This document shows, in pieces, positions 32,747-42,328 of a stretch of 44,452 nt of DNA. The translations under genes and the position numbers were made by a program. The notes under the pieces are model-generated. The model was not told the DNA's origin. It worked only from the letters and a program-made list of their open reading frames with translations, and searched no databases. How positions within the stretch are numbered: position 1 is the stretch's first letter; every line of letters starts with the position of its first letter. The stretch is from Oscillospiraceae bacterium. Its GTDB lineage: Bacteria > Bacillota > Clostridia > Oscillospirales > CAG-272. The stretch lies in contig SVSK01000013.1 in NCBI GenBank assembly GCA_015064345.1, positions 1 to 44,452 of the forward strand, written 5' to 3'.

Positions 32747-32784
32747 AACTCCATTGCCTACTTCGGTAACGGAGTTTTATTTTT
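32747..32784 (+). terminator. Rho-independent terminator of the trmL-SGNH unit
   Basis: AACTCCATTGCC pairs with GGTAACGGAGTT (one mismatch, one G-U) around TACTTC, followed by TTATTTTT. Confidence 0.88.
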
Positions 32785-32788
32785 CACT

Positions 32789-32822
32789 TAAAAAGACCCG
32801 CCTAACAGACGAGTCTTTTTTC
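32789..32822. terminator. Rho-independent terminator, mainly for the solute-binding protein gene
   Basis: AAAAGACxCG and CGxGTCTTTT pair around a nine-base loop. T-runs occur on both sides; it lies 9 nt after the leftward SBP stop. Confidence 0.8.
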
Positions 32823-32830
32823 TTTATGGA

Positions 32831-34495
32831 TTAATATGCGCCCTGCTGCCACTTAGTGTAGTAGCTGATAAGGGAATCGTCGTCCTCTTCGTCAAGAAGC
32901 TTCTGAATAACCTCGTTACTCTGTAGCTCGGCAAGAATTTCCTTGATTTCGGCATTGAAGTTCTCACTGCTTACGTTAAGGATTCTTTCCTTATATTCCT
33001 CGCAAAGAGCCTCATACTCTTCGAGAAGATCGAGGTTGCCGTTTTCTTCACTGAAGTAGTTGGGCATCTTGATGTAGGGACTGGAAACAGCCTCCTGGTT
33101 CTGAATAAGGTACTTATCCCAGTATTCCATGGAGATACCTTCTCCGGGATATGTCATGAACACGTTACCAGTTTCAGAGAGTTCCATCTTATAGTCATCG
33201 CTTATGATAGAGATGGTTTCCTTGGTATCGGGATCATCATATTCCCAGTGGATTCCTTCAACGCCGTACTGGAGAACAGTTCTGAGTTCCTTGTCTGTAT
33301 TAATGCAAGTAATGATTTCCATAGAACGGGAGACGTCCTTGGAATACTCGGACACAGCAAACATGGATTCGTAAATTGTTTCTTCGTCAAATACAGGGTT
33401 AGAATAAACGCTGATGTAATAGTCCTCTTCATACTGTGCAATGGAAACAGGGTCACCGGAAATTACGCCTACTGCGAATCTCTGACCTTCCTCAAGAGTT
33501 CCGTCGCCAACGTAGCCGAGAGCCTGAAGTTCCTTAACCATCTTGAAGGTACTTACATATGTAGAGTCAAGAAGAAGTTCCGGAGGAAGAGAATCACTGT
33601 ACTTTGTTTCGCTGGAAAGAACAGAGCAAATGAGTGACCATTCTTTGCTTACTCCGTCAGCACCCCAGTAAACGATACCTGCGGTGTCAACAGGACCGAG
33701 AAGCGGAATTACATCCTCAAGACCCTGGTTACCGATATCAATGATAAAGTTCTTAGATCTGAGGAAGGATGAAAGATCGCTGTAGTTGTAGTCGTATACA
33801 TCTACAAGCTCCTTATTGATGAGAAGGTACTGATACTCGCCTACAGGACGGTTGTTCGGAATACCGAATGTGCCGTAGTCATAGATAGGCTTAAGGAATG
33901 TGGGGTAAATATAGGACTTAAGAATCTTTGAGTTTCCGCTGAGTTCTCCGTCAAGAGCCGCAGCGATATCGCCCCAAGCATATTCGCAGTATGCATCATA
34001 GCCGCTGATATAGAAAATGTCAAACTGTGTATCAACAACGTCGGGGTATGTCTTTACAGCAATACCGAGTTCGTCGATGGTGGTCTCTTCCGGAGGATTT
34101 GTTTCAACAGTTTCTTCCACCTTCTGACCCTTATTCTTGAGGGCCTTCTTTCTTGCTTCTTCAGCGGCCTTCTTGTCAGCAGTAGCCTGCTTTACTTCAG
34201 CGATCTTTGCGTCAACCGTTTCCTTGTACTCATCGCGAGGAATCAGGTGAAGCTCGATAGCAGTGTCATACTTCGCCTGTGTGATCTTATTTACAGCAGC
34301 TTCTACCTGTTCGGCAGCCTCGTCTGTGGTGCTCGGATCTGTAGGGAGCCACAGAGAAAGTGTCATCGCAACACGCTTGCTGTCCTGTGTATCTGCAGTC
34401 TCGTCGCCTGGGTCTTCTTCGTCCTTAGAGCAGCCTGCGAACATGCCGAGCACTATTACCATTGCAAGCAATAAGCTGATAAGCTTCTTAATCAT
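32831..34495 (-). CDS. lipoprotein extracellular solute-binding protein (family 1), orphan
   Basis: The 554-residue protein has a lipoprotein signal with lipobox FAGC (Cys22), followed by an acidic linker. The body has the periplasmic-binding-protein type II fold layout: a first lobe with LSLWLPTDPSTTDEAAEQVE and FDIFYISGYDAYCEYAWGDI, then YQYLLINKELVDVYDYNYSD. It most resembles the large sugar or oligosaccharide binding proteins of Clostridia. About residues 108-160 are a Lys/Glu/Ala-rich insertion (KQATADKKAAEEARKKALKN), likely a coiled coil, interrupting the first lobe. No permease or ATPase genes are adjacent. It has its own promoter and a palindromic site downstream of it, so it is regulated separately from rpoD. 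Confidence 0.85.
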   Translation of the reverse strand: MIKKLISLLLAMVIVLGMFAGCSKDEEDPGDETADTQDSKRVAMTLSLWLPTDPSTTDEAAEQVEAAVNKITQAKYDTAIELHLIPRDEYKETVDAKIAEVKQATADKKAAEEARKKALKNKGQKVEETVETNPPEETTIDELGIAVKTYPDVVDTQFDIFYISGYDAYCEYAWGDIAAALDGELSGNSKILKSYIYPTFLKPIYDYGTFGIPNNRPVGEYQYLLINKELVDVYDYNYSDLSSFLRSKNFIIDIGNQGLEDVIPLLGPVDTAGIVYWGADGVSKEWSLICSVLSSETKYSDSLPPELLLDSTYVSTFKMVKELQALGYVGDGTLEEGQRFAVGVISGDPVSIAQYEEDYYISVYSNPVFDEETIYESMFAVSEYSKDVSRSMEIITCINTDKELRTVLQYGVEGIHWEYDDPDTKETISIISDDYKMELSETGNVFMTYPGEGISMEYWDKYLIQNQEAVSSPYIKMPNYFSEENGNLDLLEEYEALCEEYKERILNVSSENFNAEIKEILAELQSNEVIQKLLDEEDDDSLISYYTKWQQGAY

Positions 34496-34521
34496 TTAAG
34501 GATCCTCCTAAAATTACCTTT

Positions 34522-34535
34522 GGGAATACATTCCC
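34522..34535 (-). promoter_or_regulatory. palindromic operator-like site in the SBP leader
   Basis: GGGAAT-AC-ATTCCC is a perfect inverted repeat of 6-bp arms. It lies between the promoter -10 (34552) and the AGGAGG site, close to the expected transcription start. Confidence 0.5.
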
Positions 34536-34551
34536 ATAATATGCTTTTATA

Positions 34552-34580
34552 ATTTTACACGAAAATGCCTCATATGTCAA
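34552..34580 (-). promoter_or_regulatory. sigma-A promoter of the solute-binding protein gene
   Basis: On the minus strand TTGACA, a 17-nt spacer and TAAAAT. The -35 is perfect and the -10 matches five of six. It lies 57 nt before the ATG. Confidence 0.8.
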
Positions 34581-34656
34581 GCATTTTGTGCGCTTCTATT
34601 TGTAAATAAACGTATTATTAGCTCTTTATTTTCAAATATCGTGCCTGACGGGCATC

Positions 34657-35769
34657 TTATTCAAGATAGTCCTTCAGTCTCTTCGATCTGCTGGGATGAC
34701 GCAGCTTGCGAAGAGCCTTTGCTTCGATCTGACGGATTCTCTCTCTTGTGATGTTGAACTCTTTACCAACCTCCTCAAGAGTACGAGTTCTGCCGTCCTC
34801 AAGGCCGAATCTCATCTTAAGTACCATCTCTTCTCTGGGAGTCAGAGTATGAAGGACCTCATTAAGCTGTTCACGGAGAAGCTGATATGATGCCGCCTCA
34901 GCAGGTGTGGGGGTGTTATCATCAGGAATGAAGTCACCGAGATGGCTTTCATCTGCTTCACCGATAGGTGTTTCAAGAGACACGGGATCCTGGGATATCT
35001 TGATGATCTCGCGGACCTTTTCCTCACTCATGCCGATGTCAGCAGCGATTTCCGCCGAAGTTGCTTCTCTTCCAAGCTTTTGCAGAAGCTGAAGCTGGCT
35101 GCGGGACACCTTATGTATTGTTTCAACCATATGAACGGGAATACGGATCGTTCTTGACTGATCTGCGATGGCGCGGCTGATAGCCTGTCTGATCCACCAC
35201 GTTGCATATGTTGAGAACTTATATCCCATTGTGTAGTCGAACTTCTCTACAGCCTTCATAAGGCCGAGGTTGCCTTCCTGGATAAGGTCGAGGAAGTAGA
35301 TTCCCTTGCCTACGTAGCGCTTTGCAATGCTTACAACAAGTCTGAGGTTTGATTCAACCAGCTTGTTCTTTGCATACTCGTCGCCATCTGCCATTTTCTT
35401 GGCGTAGTATGTCTCCTGCTCGCTGTCAAGAAGCGGAATGGAGCCAATTTCCTTAAGGTACATTCTTACAGGGTCGTCTACCATCAGACCCTCCTGTGAA
35501 AGTACCTTTTCCATGTCATCTGCGCTGTCAAGCTTTTCAACATCACTATCGATGTCGTCAAGGTCTCCTGCGTCGATAAGCTTTGTAACGTCCTCAGGCT
35601 CAATTTCCATAATGTCCATCAGATCCTCTTCAGTGGGCCCCTCGGGCTCTGCTATGTCCGTATCGTCAATTACGGCAAATGAGTCGTCTGTTACCGTGAT
35701 CACAGATTCTTCGTCCGTGATCTCATTTTCAATGTCGTTTCTTTTCATTTCCGGGTCTATACCGTACAT
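34657..35769 (-). CDS. rpoD: RpoD-type primary sigma factor, copy 1 (diverged N-terminus)
   Basis: Start set at the ATG at 35769 ([12 protein letters not shown]) behind TTGGAGG; the track begins 4 codons earlier at a TTG. The 370-residue protein has complete regions 1.2-4.2: [68 protein letters not shown] and the -35 helix [19 protein letters not shown]. Promoter-reading residues equal those of copy 2. The first ~85 residues lack the recognisable sigma-70 region 1.1 and form an acidic, Asp/Glu/Ile-rich segment instead. It lies 73 nt downstream of copy 2, on the same strand. The function is either a second housekeeping sigma factor or one under separate control. Confidence 0.93.
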   Translation of the reverse strand: MYGIDPEMKRNDIENEITDEESVITVTDDSFAVIDDTDIAEPEGPTEEDLMDIMEIEPEDVTKLIDAGDLDDIDSDVEKLDSADDMEKVLSQEGLMVDDPVRMYLKEIGSIPLLDSEQETYYAKKMADGDEYAKNKLVESNLRLVVSIAKRYVGKGIYFLDLIQEGNLGLMKAVEKFDYTMGYKFSTYATWWIRQAISRAIADQSRTIRIPVHMVETIHKVSRSQLQLLQKLGREATSAEIAADIGMSEEKVREIIKISQDPVSLETPIGEADESHLGDFIPDDNTPTPAEAASYQLLREQLNEVLHTLTPREEMVLKMRFGLEDGRTRTLEEVGKEFNITRERIRQIEAKALRKLRHPSRSKRLKDYLE

Positions 35770-35842
35770 TATTTCCTCCAAAAAAATATCGAATTTGCGG
35801 TGATAAGGTATTTACGCGGAGTCTTGCGTGTTGCGATAAAAA

Positions 35843-36943
35843 TTAGTTTATATCGTTAAGAAATCCTTTAAGGATCTTAGAACGGCTTTGGTGTCTAAGC
35901 TTACGAAGTGCTTTTGCTTCGATCTGACGGATTCTCTCTCTTGTGATGTTGAATTCCTTACCAACCTCTTCAAGAGTTCTTGTGCGTCCGTCATCAAGTC
36001 CGAAGCGAAGCTTGATAACCATTTCCTCACGGGGAGTAAGAGTGTGGAGCACTTTATTGAGCTGTTCCCTAAGAAGCTGATAAGAAACTGCTTCTGCAGG
36101 GGTGGGGGTGGAATCATCGGGGATAAAGTCGCCAAGATGGCTGTCGTCCTCTTCTCCGATAGGTGTTTCAAGTGAAACGGGATCCTGTGCTGTCTTCATG
36201 ATATCGCGAACCTTCTCGGGGCTCATTCCGAGCTTTTCGGCGATCTCGTCTATAGTAGGCTCGCGTCCATACTCCTGAAGAAGCTGACGCGAGGTTCTTG
36301 ATACTCGGTGGATTGTTTCAACCATATGGACCGGTATACGAATCGTTCTTGCCTGGTCCGCAATTGCACGGGTAATTGCCTGTCTGATCCACCACGTTGC
36401 GTATGTGGAGAACTTATAGCCCTTAGTATGGTCGAATTTTTCAACCGCTTTTATAAGGCCGAGGTTTCCTTCCTGAATCAGATCAAGGAAGTACATTCCC
36501 TTTCCAACGTATTTCTTTGCGATACTGACCACAAGTCGAAGGTTTGCCTCAACAAGCTCGTTCTTAGCGAATTCGTCTCCCTCTGCAACCCGCTCTGCAA
36601 GATAAGTTTCTCTCTCGGAGGAAAGGAGCGGTATCTTTCCTATATCTTTGAGATACATTCTGACCGGGTCGTCAACTGCAACACCGTCATCAGACAGATA
36701 TTTCTCAAGATCCGCACTGTCTTCAAGCTCGTCAGCTGCATCGTCATCGTCAAATACGTCATTCTCGATATAATTAACGACTTCAATTCCGCTTTGCTCC
36801 AAAGTTTCGTAGATCTTCTCGATCTGGTCAACATCGTACCCGCAAAATTCTACTGCTTCCATAATCTCACTGCCTGAAAGGGATCCCTGACTTTTTCCCT
36901 TCTCGATCAGGCCCTGCATGTCGACCTTTTTTTCATTTTCCAT
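35843..36943 (-). CDS. rpoD: RpoD-type primary sigma factor, copy 2 (canonical SigA)
   Basis: The 366-residue protein is the canonical copy. Region 1.1 is present ([20 protein letters not shown], then [20 protein letters not shown], residues 13-52), followed by an acidic linker. Regions 1.2-4.2 follow, with [59 protein letters not shown] and [19 protein letters not shown]. It directs RNA polymerase to the TTGACA/TATAAT promoters seen throughout this window. It lies 47 nt after dnaG, the classical dnaG-rpoD order. GAGGTT precedes the ATG. Confidence 0.96.
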   Translation of the reverse strand: MENEKKVDMQGLIEKGKSQGSLSGSEIMEAVEFCGYDVDQIEKIYETLEQSGIEVVNYIENDVFDDDDAADELEDSADLEKYLSDDGVAVDDPVRMYLKDIGKIPLLSSERETYLAERVAEGDEFAKNELVEANLRLVVSIAKKYVGKGMYFLDLIQEGNLGLIKAVEKFDHTKGYKFSTYATWWIRQAITRAIADQARTIRIPVHMVETIHRVSRTSRQLLQEYGREPTIDEIAEKLGMSPEKVRDIMKTAQDPVSLETPIGEEDDSHLGDFIPDDSTPTPAEAVSYQLLREQLNKVLHTLTPREEMVIKLRFGLDDGRTRTLEEVGKEFNITRERIRQIEAKALRKLRHQSRSKILKGFLNDIN

Positions 36944-36990
36944 AATGAACCTCGTGTATGTGCTGTGTTTCTCTGTTTTCCTTATTCTTT

Positions 36991-38736
36991 TCAGTTGTTG
37001 CCGCGCTTCTTTTTGAGGATATCCTCAAGTGACAGTTCCCCATCGCGGGCGTTTGTGCTCTCATCCCGCATTGACTTAACGTAAATGTCAAAGGATTTTT
37101 CATCATTACCCGACAATTCGCTTCTCTCTGCGATCATGCGAGATACTCTTGACACCTCGTCAGAAGTAAAGCTTTCGTTAAGCATTCCGATTGAGAAGCC
37201 GCCTGCATCGTGCCGCTCTTTTGCGAACTCGAACAGTTTTTTGCCGAGAGTCGTGACAAAATCATCTGCCGCGAGTTCCCTGCCGTCTATCTTTCTGGTG
37301 AAATACTCGCTTCTGATAAAGAGCATTCCGAGCACTGCCTCTTCTATTCTCGCGCCCTTAGGCTGCTTCGCAAAGTCGGGGTTGACTCTGTCGCTGAGTC
37401 CAGAGGTGATTCTGATAAGCTCGCCCTTGCGTTTTTTGCTGTTTTCATATTGAGCGCGTCTTCGCTTTGCATCAACATCGGCACGAATGCTCTTTAGGTC
37501 AACCGAAAACTCCCGTGCTGTCTTGTCAATGTAGATATCCCTCTCAACGCTTGACTGTATTCCTGCTATATAAGCGCAAATTTCTGACAATGCTTTTATC
37601 TTTGAGTCAGATATGCTCATATCATACTTTGAACGAATTCCGTCAAGCATAAATTCGAATTTGCCGCGGCTTGCCTCGATTAGCTCTCTGAACTTGTCTG
37701 CGCCGTATTTCTTTATGTATTCGTCAGGGTCCTTTGCTCCCTGCATACGAAGTACCTTCGCGTCAATTCCCGCTTCCTCAAGCAAGGTGATAGCTCTGTT
37801 TGCCGCTTTCTGACCCGCCTCGTCGCTGTCGTAGGAGATGATCACACGGTCCGTGTATTTTTTCATCATCCTCGCCTGCTCTGAGGTTATTGCAGTGCCG
37901 AGTGTTGCAACCGCCATACCAAATCCCGCATCGTGGAGAGTTATTACGTCCATGTATCCTTCGCAAAGGATGAAATATCCCGCATCCGAATTTTTGGCAT
38001 AGTTAAGAGCAAACATATTTTTACTCTTTTTGAACGCGGGGGTGTCTGAAGTGTTCAGATACTTCGGCTTTGAATCGTCAAGCACGCGTCCGCCGAATGC
38101 TATTACGTTGCCTGACACGTCGATGATCGGGAACATTACTCTTCCGCGGAAATAGTCGTAGTAGCCTCGCTCATTCTTTCCCGCAAAGTATGCAGTGCGT
38201 ATCTCCTCATGCTTGAATCCGAGGGATGTAAGGTGTTTCAACATTGATCCGCCCGACGGAGGTGAGTAGCCAAGTCCGAATCGCTTGATGGATGCCATGG
38301 ACAGTCCGCGATCGGTGAAATACTTTCGTCCGGGTGCGCCGATATTATCGTCAAAAAGCATCTTACGGTAATATTTCGCCGCTTCAAGGTTCATCTGCAG
38401 AACTCTCGAGCGCGATACCGTATCAGGTCTGCCACTGTTTGAGTCAAAGTCCGGAAGTGCTATACCCGCGCGCTTGGCAAGAGTCTCAACCGCTGCCACG
38501 TAGTCGAGATTCTCCGTACGCATGACGAAGTTGATAACGTCTCCGCCTGCACCGCAACCGAAGCAGTAAAAGCTCTGTGTACCGGGATATACCGTGAATG
38601 ACGGGGTCTTCTCGCTGTGGAACGGACAAAGTCCCTTAAGATTCGATCCCGCTCTTTTGAGTGTCACATAAGTAGAGATCACGCTCTCAATATCACAGCG
38701 ATATCTGATATCTTCAATTACACTTGCCGGTATCAT
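36991..38736 (-). CDS. dnaG: DNA primase DnaG
   Basis: The 581-residue primase synthesises RNA primers for replication. The N-terminal zinc ribbon is [26 protein letters not shown] (Cys37, His40, Cys58, Cys61). The catalytic core has [16 protein letters not shown] and [20 protein letters not shown]. The TOPRIM metal residues lie in [11 protein letters not shown] and [16 protein letters not shown]. The C-terminal helicase-interaction domain is present but diverged. AAGGAGGG precedes the ATG. dgt ends 27 nt upstream and rpoD copy 2 begins 47 nt downstream. Confidence 0.96.
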   Translation of the reverse strand: MIPASVIEDIRYRCDIESVISTYVTLKRAGSNLKGLCPFHSEKTPSFTVYPGTQSFYCFGCGAGGDVINFVMRTENLDYVAAVETLAKRAGIALPDFDSNSGRPDTVSRSRVLQMNLEAAKYYRKMLFDDNIGAPGRKYFTDRGLSMASIKRFGLGYSPPSGGSMLKHLTSLGFKHEEIRTAYFAGKNERGYYDYFRGRVMFPIIDVSGNVIAFGGRVLDDSKPKYLNTSDTPAFKKSKNMFALNYAKNSDAGYFILCEGYMDVITLHDAGFGMAVATLGTAITSEQARMMKKYTDRVIISYDSDEAGQKAANRAITLLEEAGIDAKVLRMQGAKDPDEYIKKYGADKFRELIEASRGKFEFMLDGIRSKYDMSISDSKIKALSEICAYIAGIQSSVERDIYIDKTAREFSVDLKSIRADVDAKRRRAQYENSKKRKGELIRITSGLSDRVNPDFAKQPKGARIEEAVLGMLFIRSEYFTRKIDGRELAADDFVTTLGKKLFEFAKERHDAGGFSIGMLNESFTSDEVSRVSRMIAERSELSGNDEKSFDIYVKSMRDESTNARDGELSLEDILKKKRGNN

Positions 38737-38763
38737 GCGCGTCCCTCCTTAGTTTACTGCTTA

Positions 38764-39792
38764 TTATAACTCCATTGGAGTTTCCCATACATGGGGGATG
38801 AAAAGATCCTTGTAGAGATCGATTGCGTATCTGTCAGTCATGCCTGAAATGTAGTCACATACGCATCTCTCGACAGATTCGTTTCTTGTGTTATTGTAGT
38901 ACAAGGCAGGCATCTTCTTCGGATATTTTACAAAGTAATCGAAGAGGTTTTTAAGAAGCTCCATTGCCTTAACTTCCTCGCGCTTTGCCTTGGGATTGTA
39001 GTACACGTTATCGAAGAGGAATTTGCGAAGCTCGTTTGTTGCCTTGCCGACTTCCTCAGTCATTTTGATTTCGTTTGAATTGCGACTTCCCTCGATAATT
39101 GAGGAAACCATGGTATTAACGCGCTCGCTGTGTCCCCTGCCCAGTATATCAAGCAAGTGCTTCGGAATATCGTCCAATGTGATAATACCGCCGCGAATGG
39201 AGTCGTCGATATCGTGATTTATGTATGCAATTCTGTCGGCGTACTTGATAATAACACCCTCGAGAGTGGATGCGAGATGGCTTCCCGTATGGTTTACGAT
39301 ACCGTCGCGTACCTCCCACGTAAGGTTGAGACCCTTGCCGTCCTTCTCCAGCTTCTCAACTACTCGCAGACTCTGCTTGTAGTGGGTGAAGTCGGATGAG
39401 TAGCACATCTGCATGACTACTTCACCTGCGTGACCGAAAGGAGTGTGTCCAAGGTCATGGCCAAGTGCAGCCGCTTCGCAAAGGTCCTCGTTAAGCATAA
39501 GTGCGCGGGCTATAATTCGTGCAATCTGCGTTACCTCAAGGGTGTGAGTCAGACGTGTTCTGTAATGCTCGTCCGAGGGGAACAGGAACACCTGAGTCTT
39601 GTGCATGAGACGTCTGAAAGACTTACAGTGAAGTATTCTGTCTCTGTCACGCTGGAACTCTGTTCTGTTTACACACTCTGTTGCAGGAAAATCTCGTCCG
39701 CGTGTATTCTCACACAGGAACGCATAAGGTGAGAGTGTCTGTCTCTCGCGTTCGTAGAATATTTCGCGTACAGTCTTTATTTCATTTGCCAT
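38764..39792 (-). CDS. dgt: deoxyguanosinetriphosphate triphosphohydrolase-like protein (HD domain)
   Basis: Start set at the ATG at 39792 because AAAGGAGG lies 7 nt upstream; the track adds 7 residues. The 342-residue protein is an HD-domain dNTPase. The metal ligands lie in RTRLTHTLEVTQIARIIARA (His) and CEAAALGHDLGHTPFGHAGE (His-Asp), with a distal Asp in IIKYADRIAYINHDIDD. Family members cleave dGTP or other dNTPs to the nucleoside and triphosphate, controlling pools. Placement directly upstream of dnaG is common in Clostridia and fits a replication role. Confidence 0.92.
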   Translation of the reverse strand: MANEIKTVREIFYERERQTLSPYAFLCENTRGRDFPATECVNRTEFQRDRDRILHCKSFRRLMHKTQVFLFPSDEHYRTRLTHTLEVTQIARIIARALMLNEDLCEAAALGHDLGHTPFGHAGEVVMQMCYSSDFTHYKQSLRVVEKLEKDGKGLNLTWEVRDGIVNHTGSHLASTLEGVIIKYADRIAYINHDIDDSIRGGIITLDDIPKHLLDILGRGHSERVNTMVSSIIEGSRNSNEIKMTEEVGKATNELRKFLFDNVYYNPKAKREEVKAMELLKNLFDYFVKYPKKMPALYYNNTRNESVERCVCDYISGMTDRYAIDLYKDLFIPHVWETPMEL

Positions 39793-39870
39793 GTGCGTTC
39801 CTCCTTTATGCATACTTAATTGCTTTATATAATATACGCAAGAATTCTCTTTTTTTCTTTTTTCGACCTT

Positions 39871-40533
39871 TTATTCAATTCTTGAAGCTCTTTCCTCAAA
39901 TCCCAGCAGTTCTACCCCGCCCTTGCCGTATGTCAGCTCTGATACAGTTGTCGGGATAAGCTCCATGCGCGCTTTTTCTATTGCCGCGATGACAGTTACC
40001 CCTTCGCCGAAGTCAACGTGATCTTCTTCAGCGTTGATTCTGCCAAGAGCTACGGTAAGGCGCTGATAATCGGAGTACGTCACGTCGATTTTATATACGG
40101 CGTAGTCCTCAAATGATGCAAATCCTGCCGCGTCGATGGCCTGTTTAGCTGATGCGGAATACGCGCGAACAAGTCCGCCGGCACCGAGAAGAATTCCGCC
40201 AAAATAACGTGTAACTACAACACAGAGGTCAGTGGCACCTGACATTTTGAGTACGTTAAGAACAGGCATACCAGCTGTTCCCTGCGGTTCGCCATCGTCG
40301 GAATAGCGTGCGATACCGTTCTCAGACAGCATATATGCATACACATTGTGTCTCGCATCGTGATATTCTTTTTTCTTTGCTTCAATGAACGCACGCGCCT
40401 CGTCCTCACTTGATATTGGTGTTGCATGTCCGATGAAGATGGATTTTCTCTCCTCCATCTCGACTGACACAGCACTTGCAAGCGTGATTCGCTTCTGAGG
40501 CACTGCTATATCGTTACTGTCTTTCTTCTTCAT
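39871..40533 (-). CDS. yigZ: YigZ/IMPACT-family protein (UPF0029)
   Basis: The 220-residue protein has the N-terminal UPF0029/Impact domain: ERKSIFIGHATPISSEDEAR, AYMLSENGIARYSDDGEPQG, TAGMPVLNVL and VVTRYFGGILLGAGGLVRAY. A C-terminal DUF1949-like ferredoxin fold follows. The conserved block YSDDGEPxGTAGxP is family-defining. Its biochemical role is unresolved; the eukaryotic relative IMPACT inhibits the GCN2 kinase by binding GCN1. It sits 10 nt after hflX and 78 nt before dgt. The site before the ATG is weak. Confidence 0.92.
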   Translation of the reverse strand: MKKKDSNDIAVPQKRITLASAVSVEMEERKSIFIGHATPISSEDEARAFIEAKKKEYHDARHNVYAYMLSENGIARYSDDGEPQGTAGMPVLNVLKMSGATDLCVVVTRYFGGILLGAGGLVRAYSASAKQAIDAAGFASFEDYAVYKIDVTYSDYQRLTVALGRINAEEDHVDFGEGVTVIAAIEKARMELIPTTVSELTYGKGGVELLGFEERASRIE

Positions 40534-40543
40534 TACACTTCAC

Positions 40544-41848
40544 TTATTCTTCAATGATGTACTTTTTAATCTTCGCGTACAGCTTGTCGTCTACAACGCA
40601 TTTGCAGTATATACCGTCCTCGCGGTAGTCCATGTCAACGTCGTCCGCATCTTTGTATATAAGTCCCGTAACTGCTCCGTCCTGTGGAGGGATAAGAAGC
40701 GTTACTCTATGCTTTCCGCTTGCCGCCATTCGCTCGATGACTTCAACAAGTGTGTTGCAACCTGCGCCTGTTTTAGCGGAGATAAACACAACCTCGGTAT
40801 TTGATCCTGCCGCCAATGTTTTCATGTGTATGAGCGCGTCACGGTCTGTGCAGGCATCACATTTGTTGAACACGTAAACAGTGGGCTTGCCGCTTGCTCC
40901 GAGCTCTTCAAGAAGATCTGCCGTTACCTTGGTCTGACTGATGAATTCGGGGTCGGACGAGTCAACAACGATGAGAAGGATATCGGAATACACCGCCTCG
41001 TCAAGAGTGGACTTGAACGCCTTTATAAGGTGGTGAGGCAGGTTGCGGATAAATCCTACGGTGTCCGTAAGCAGAAGCTTCGTTCCATTAGGTGTGGTAA
41101 ACTGACGTGTGGTAGGGTCGAGGGTTGCAAAAAGCTTGTTCTCCGCCAGAATTCCCGCGCCTGTGAGATAGTTGAGAAGCGTGCTCTTCCCCGCGTTGGT
41201 GTAGCCAACAATGCCGCACTTTGTGAGCCCCGATCTGTCACGCTGGCTTCTCATAACAAGGCGATTCTGCTCAACCTTTTCCAGTTCTCTTTCAAGGGCA
41301 GTTATCTTTTCGCGCACACGTCTGCGGTCAATTTCAAGCTTTGTCTCACCCGGACCTCTCGCGCCAACGGAACCTGAGGAAGCAGTACCGCCTTGACGGG
41401 AAAGGATCTTACCGCGGCCCACAAGACGGGGGGATGTATATCTGAGCTGTGCAAGCTCTACCTGAAGTCTACCTTCGCTTGTTCTTGCGTGGTCGGCAAA
41501 GATATCAAGAATGAGCATGCTGCGGTCGATAACTGATACGTCGGTTTCAATGTCGTCCTCGATAGCTTTGATCTGTGACGGGCTGAGCTCGCAGTCAAAA
41601 ATAACAAGCTCCGCTTCAAGATTCTTGCAAAGTTCGGACAGCTCCTGTACCTTTCCGCTTCCAAGTACGGAACGAACATCAGGCTTTTCTCTCTGCTGTG
41701 TCAGAGTAGCCACCACTTCGCACTCGGCGGTATCGGCAAGTCTTTCAAGCTCACCAAGGGAGATATGGCATTCCGCTTCCTCTCCCTGTTTGTATATAGC
41801 ACAAAGTATTACTTTGGTCTTTTCAATTTCAGTATTATTGTTTATCAC
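40544..41848 (-). CDS. hflX: ribosome-associated GTPase HflX
   Basis: The 434-residue protein has the HflX N-terminal domain with FDCELSPSQIKAIEDDIETD and a coiled-coil linker containing RLQVELAQLRYTSPRLVGRG, followed by SSGSVGARGPGETKLEIDRR. The G domain has G1 GIVGYTNAGKSTLLNYL (about 221-237), G3 LLTDTVGFIRNLPH, G4 NKCD and G5 ISAKTGAG. HflX splits stalled or hibernating 70S ribosomes. The start codon is GTG at 41848, behind AGGAGGTACTT. The rpmE terminator lies upstream, so hflX probably heads its own unit through yigZ, dgt, dnaG and rpoD. Confidence 0.95.
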   Translation of the reverse strand: MINNNTEIEKTKVILCAIYKQGEEAECHISLGELERLADTAECEVVATLTQQREKPDVRSVLGSGKVQELSELCKNLEAELVIFDCELSPSQIKAIEDDIETDVSVIDRSMLILDIFADHARTSEGRLQVELAQLRYTSPRLVGRGKILSRQGGTASSGSVGARGPGETKLEIDRRRVREKITALERELEKVEQNRLVMRSQRDRSGLTKCGIVGYTNAGKSTLLNYLTGAGILAENKLFATLDPTTRQFTTPNGTKLLLTDTVGFIRNLPHHLIKAFKSTLDEAVYSDILLIVVDSSDPEFISQTKVTADLLEELGASGKPTVYVFNKCDACTDRDALIHMKTLAAGSNTEVVFISAKTGAGCNTLVEVIERMAASGKHRVTLLIPPQDGAVTGLIYKDADDVDMDYREDGIYCKCVVDDKLYAKIKKYIIEE

Positions 41849-41887
41849 AAGTACCTCCTGTGGGTATGTAACTCACGCAATTTGAAA

Positions 41888-41942
41888 AGAAAAAGCCGGA
41901 CAGGATTCTAAAGCCGCAGCTTCGCTTATCCTGTCCGACGAC
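41888..41942 (-). terminator. Rho-independent terminator of rpmE
   Basis: On the minus strand GTCGGACAGGAT pairs with ATCCTGTCCGGC (one mismatch) around a 21-nt arm, followed by TTTTTC. It lies 31 nt after the rpmE stop. Confidence 0.88.
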
Positions 41943-41972
41943 TTTTCTCGGACAATTTTCCCTTTAGGTAAC

Positions 41973-42191
41973 TTATTTGCCGCTCTGTTCAAGACGCTTC
42001 TTGAACTTGTCAACACGTCCACCAGCATCAACGAACTTCTGCTTACCAGTGAAGTAAGGATGGCACTTGGAGCAGATATCTACACGGAGTTCACCGTTAG
42101 CATCGCTCTTTGTGGAACGGGTAACAACAGTTTCGCCGCATGCGCAACGGATGGTTACCTCTTTGTATTCGGGATGGATTTCTGTTTTCAT
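41973..42191 (-). CDS. rpmE: 50S ribosomal protein L31 (zinc-binding type)
   Basis: The 72-residue protein starts [20 protein letters not shown] and carries [20 protein letters not shown]. The four cysteines (CxC and CxxC) define the zinc-containing L31 form, as opposed to the zinc-free YtiA type made during zinc starvation. It is monocistronic, with its own extended -10 promoter (42231-42259) and terminator. AGAGGTG precedes the ATG. Confidence 0.96.
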   Translation of the reverse strand: MKTEIHPEYKEVTIRCACGETVVTRSTKSDANGELRVDICSKCHPYFTGKQKFVDAGGRVDKFKKRLEQSGK

Positions 42192-42230
42192 TGTTTTTTC
42201 ACCTCTTCATACAGATACTCACGTCGAATT

Positions 42231-42259
42231 ATTATAGCATATCAAATTCTAAATTGCAA
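42231..42259 (-). promoter_or_regulatory. rpmE promoter with extended -10
   Basis: On the minus strand TTGCAA, a 17-nt spacer and TGC-TATAAT (extended -10). The -10 hexamer is perfect. It lies 39 nt before the rpmE ATG. Confidence 0.78.
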
Positions 42260-42328
42260 TACTTTTCGAGAATTTTTTTGAACAAATCAGCACATATTTT
42301 TCGTATTTTTTCTATCTTTTGCACAAAA

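Noticed and set aside
34643-34655. Terminator after rpoD copy 1 (TGCC-CGTCA-GGCA)
   Set aside because: The stem has only four pairs and no T-run follows, so it is not convincing.
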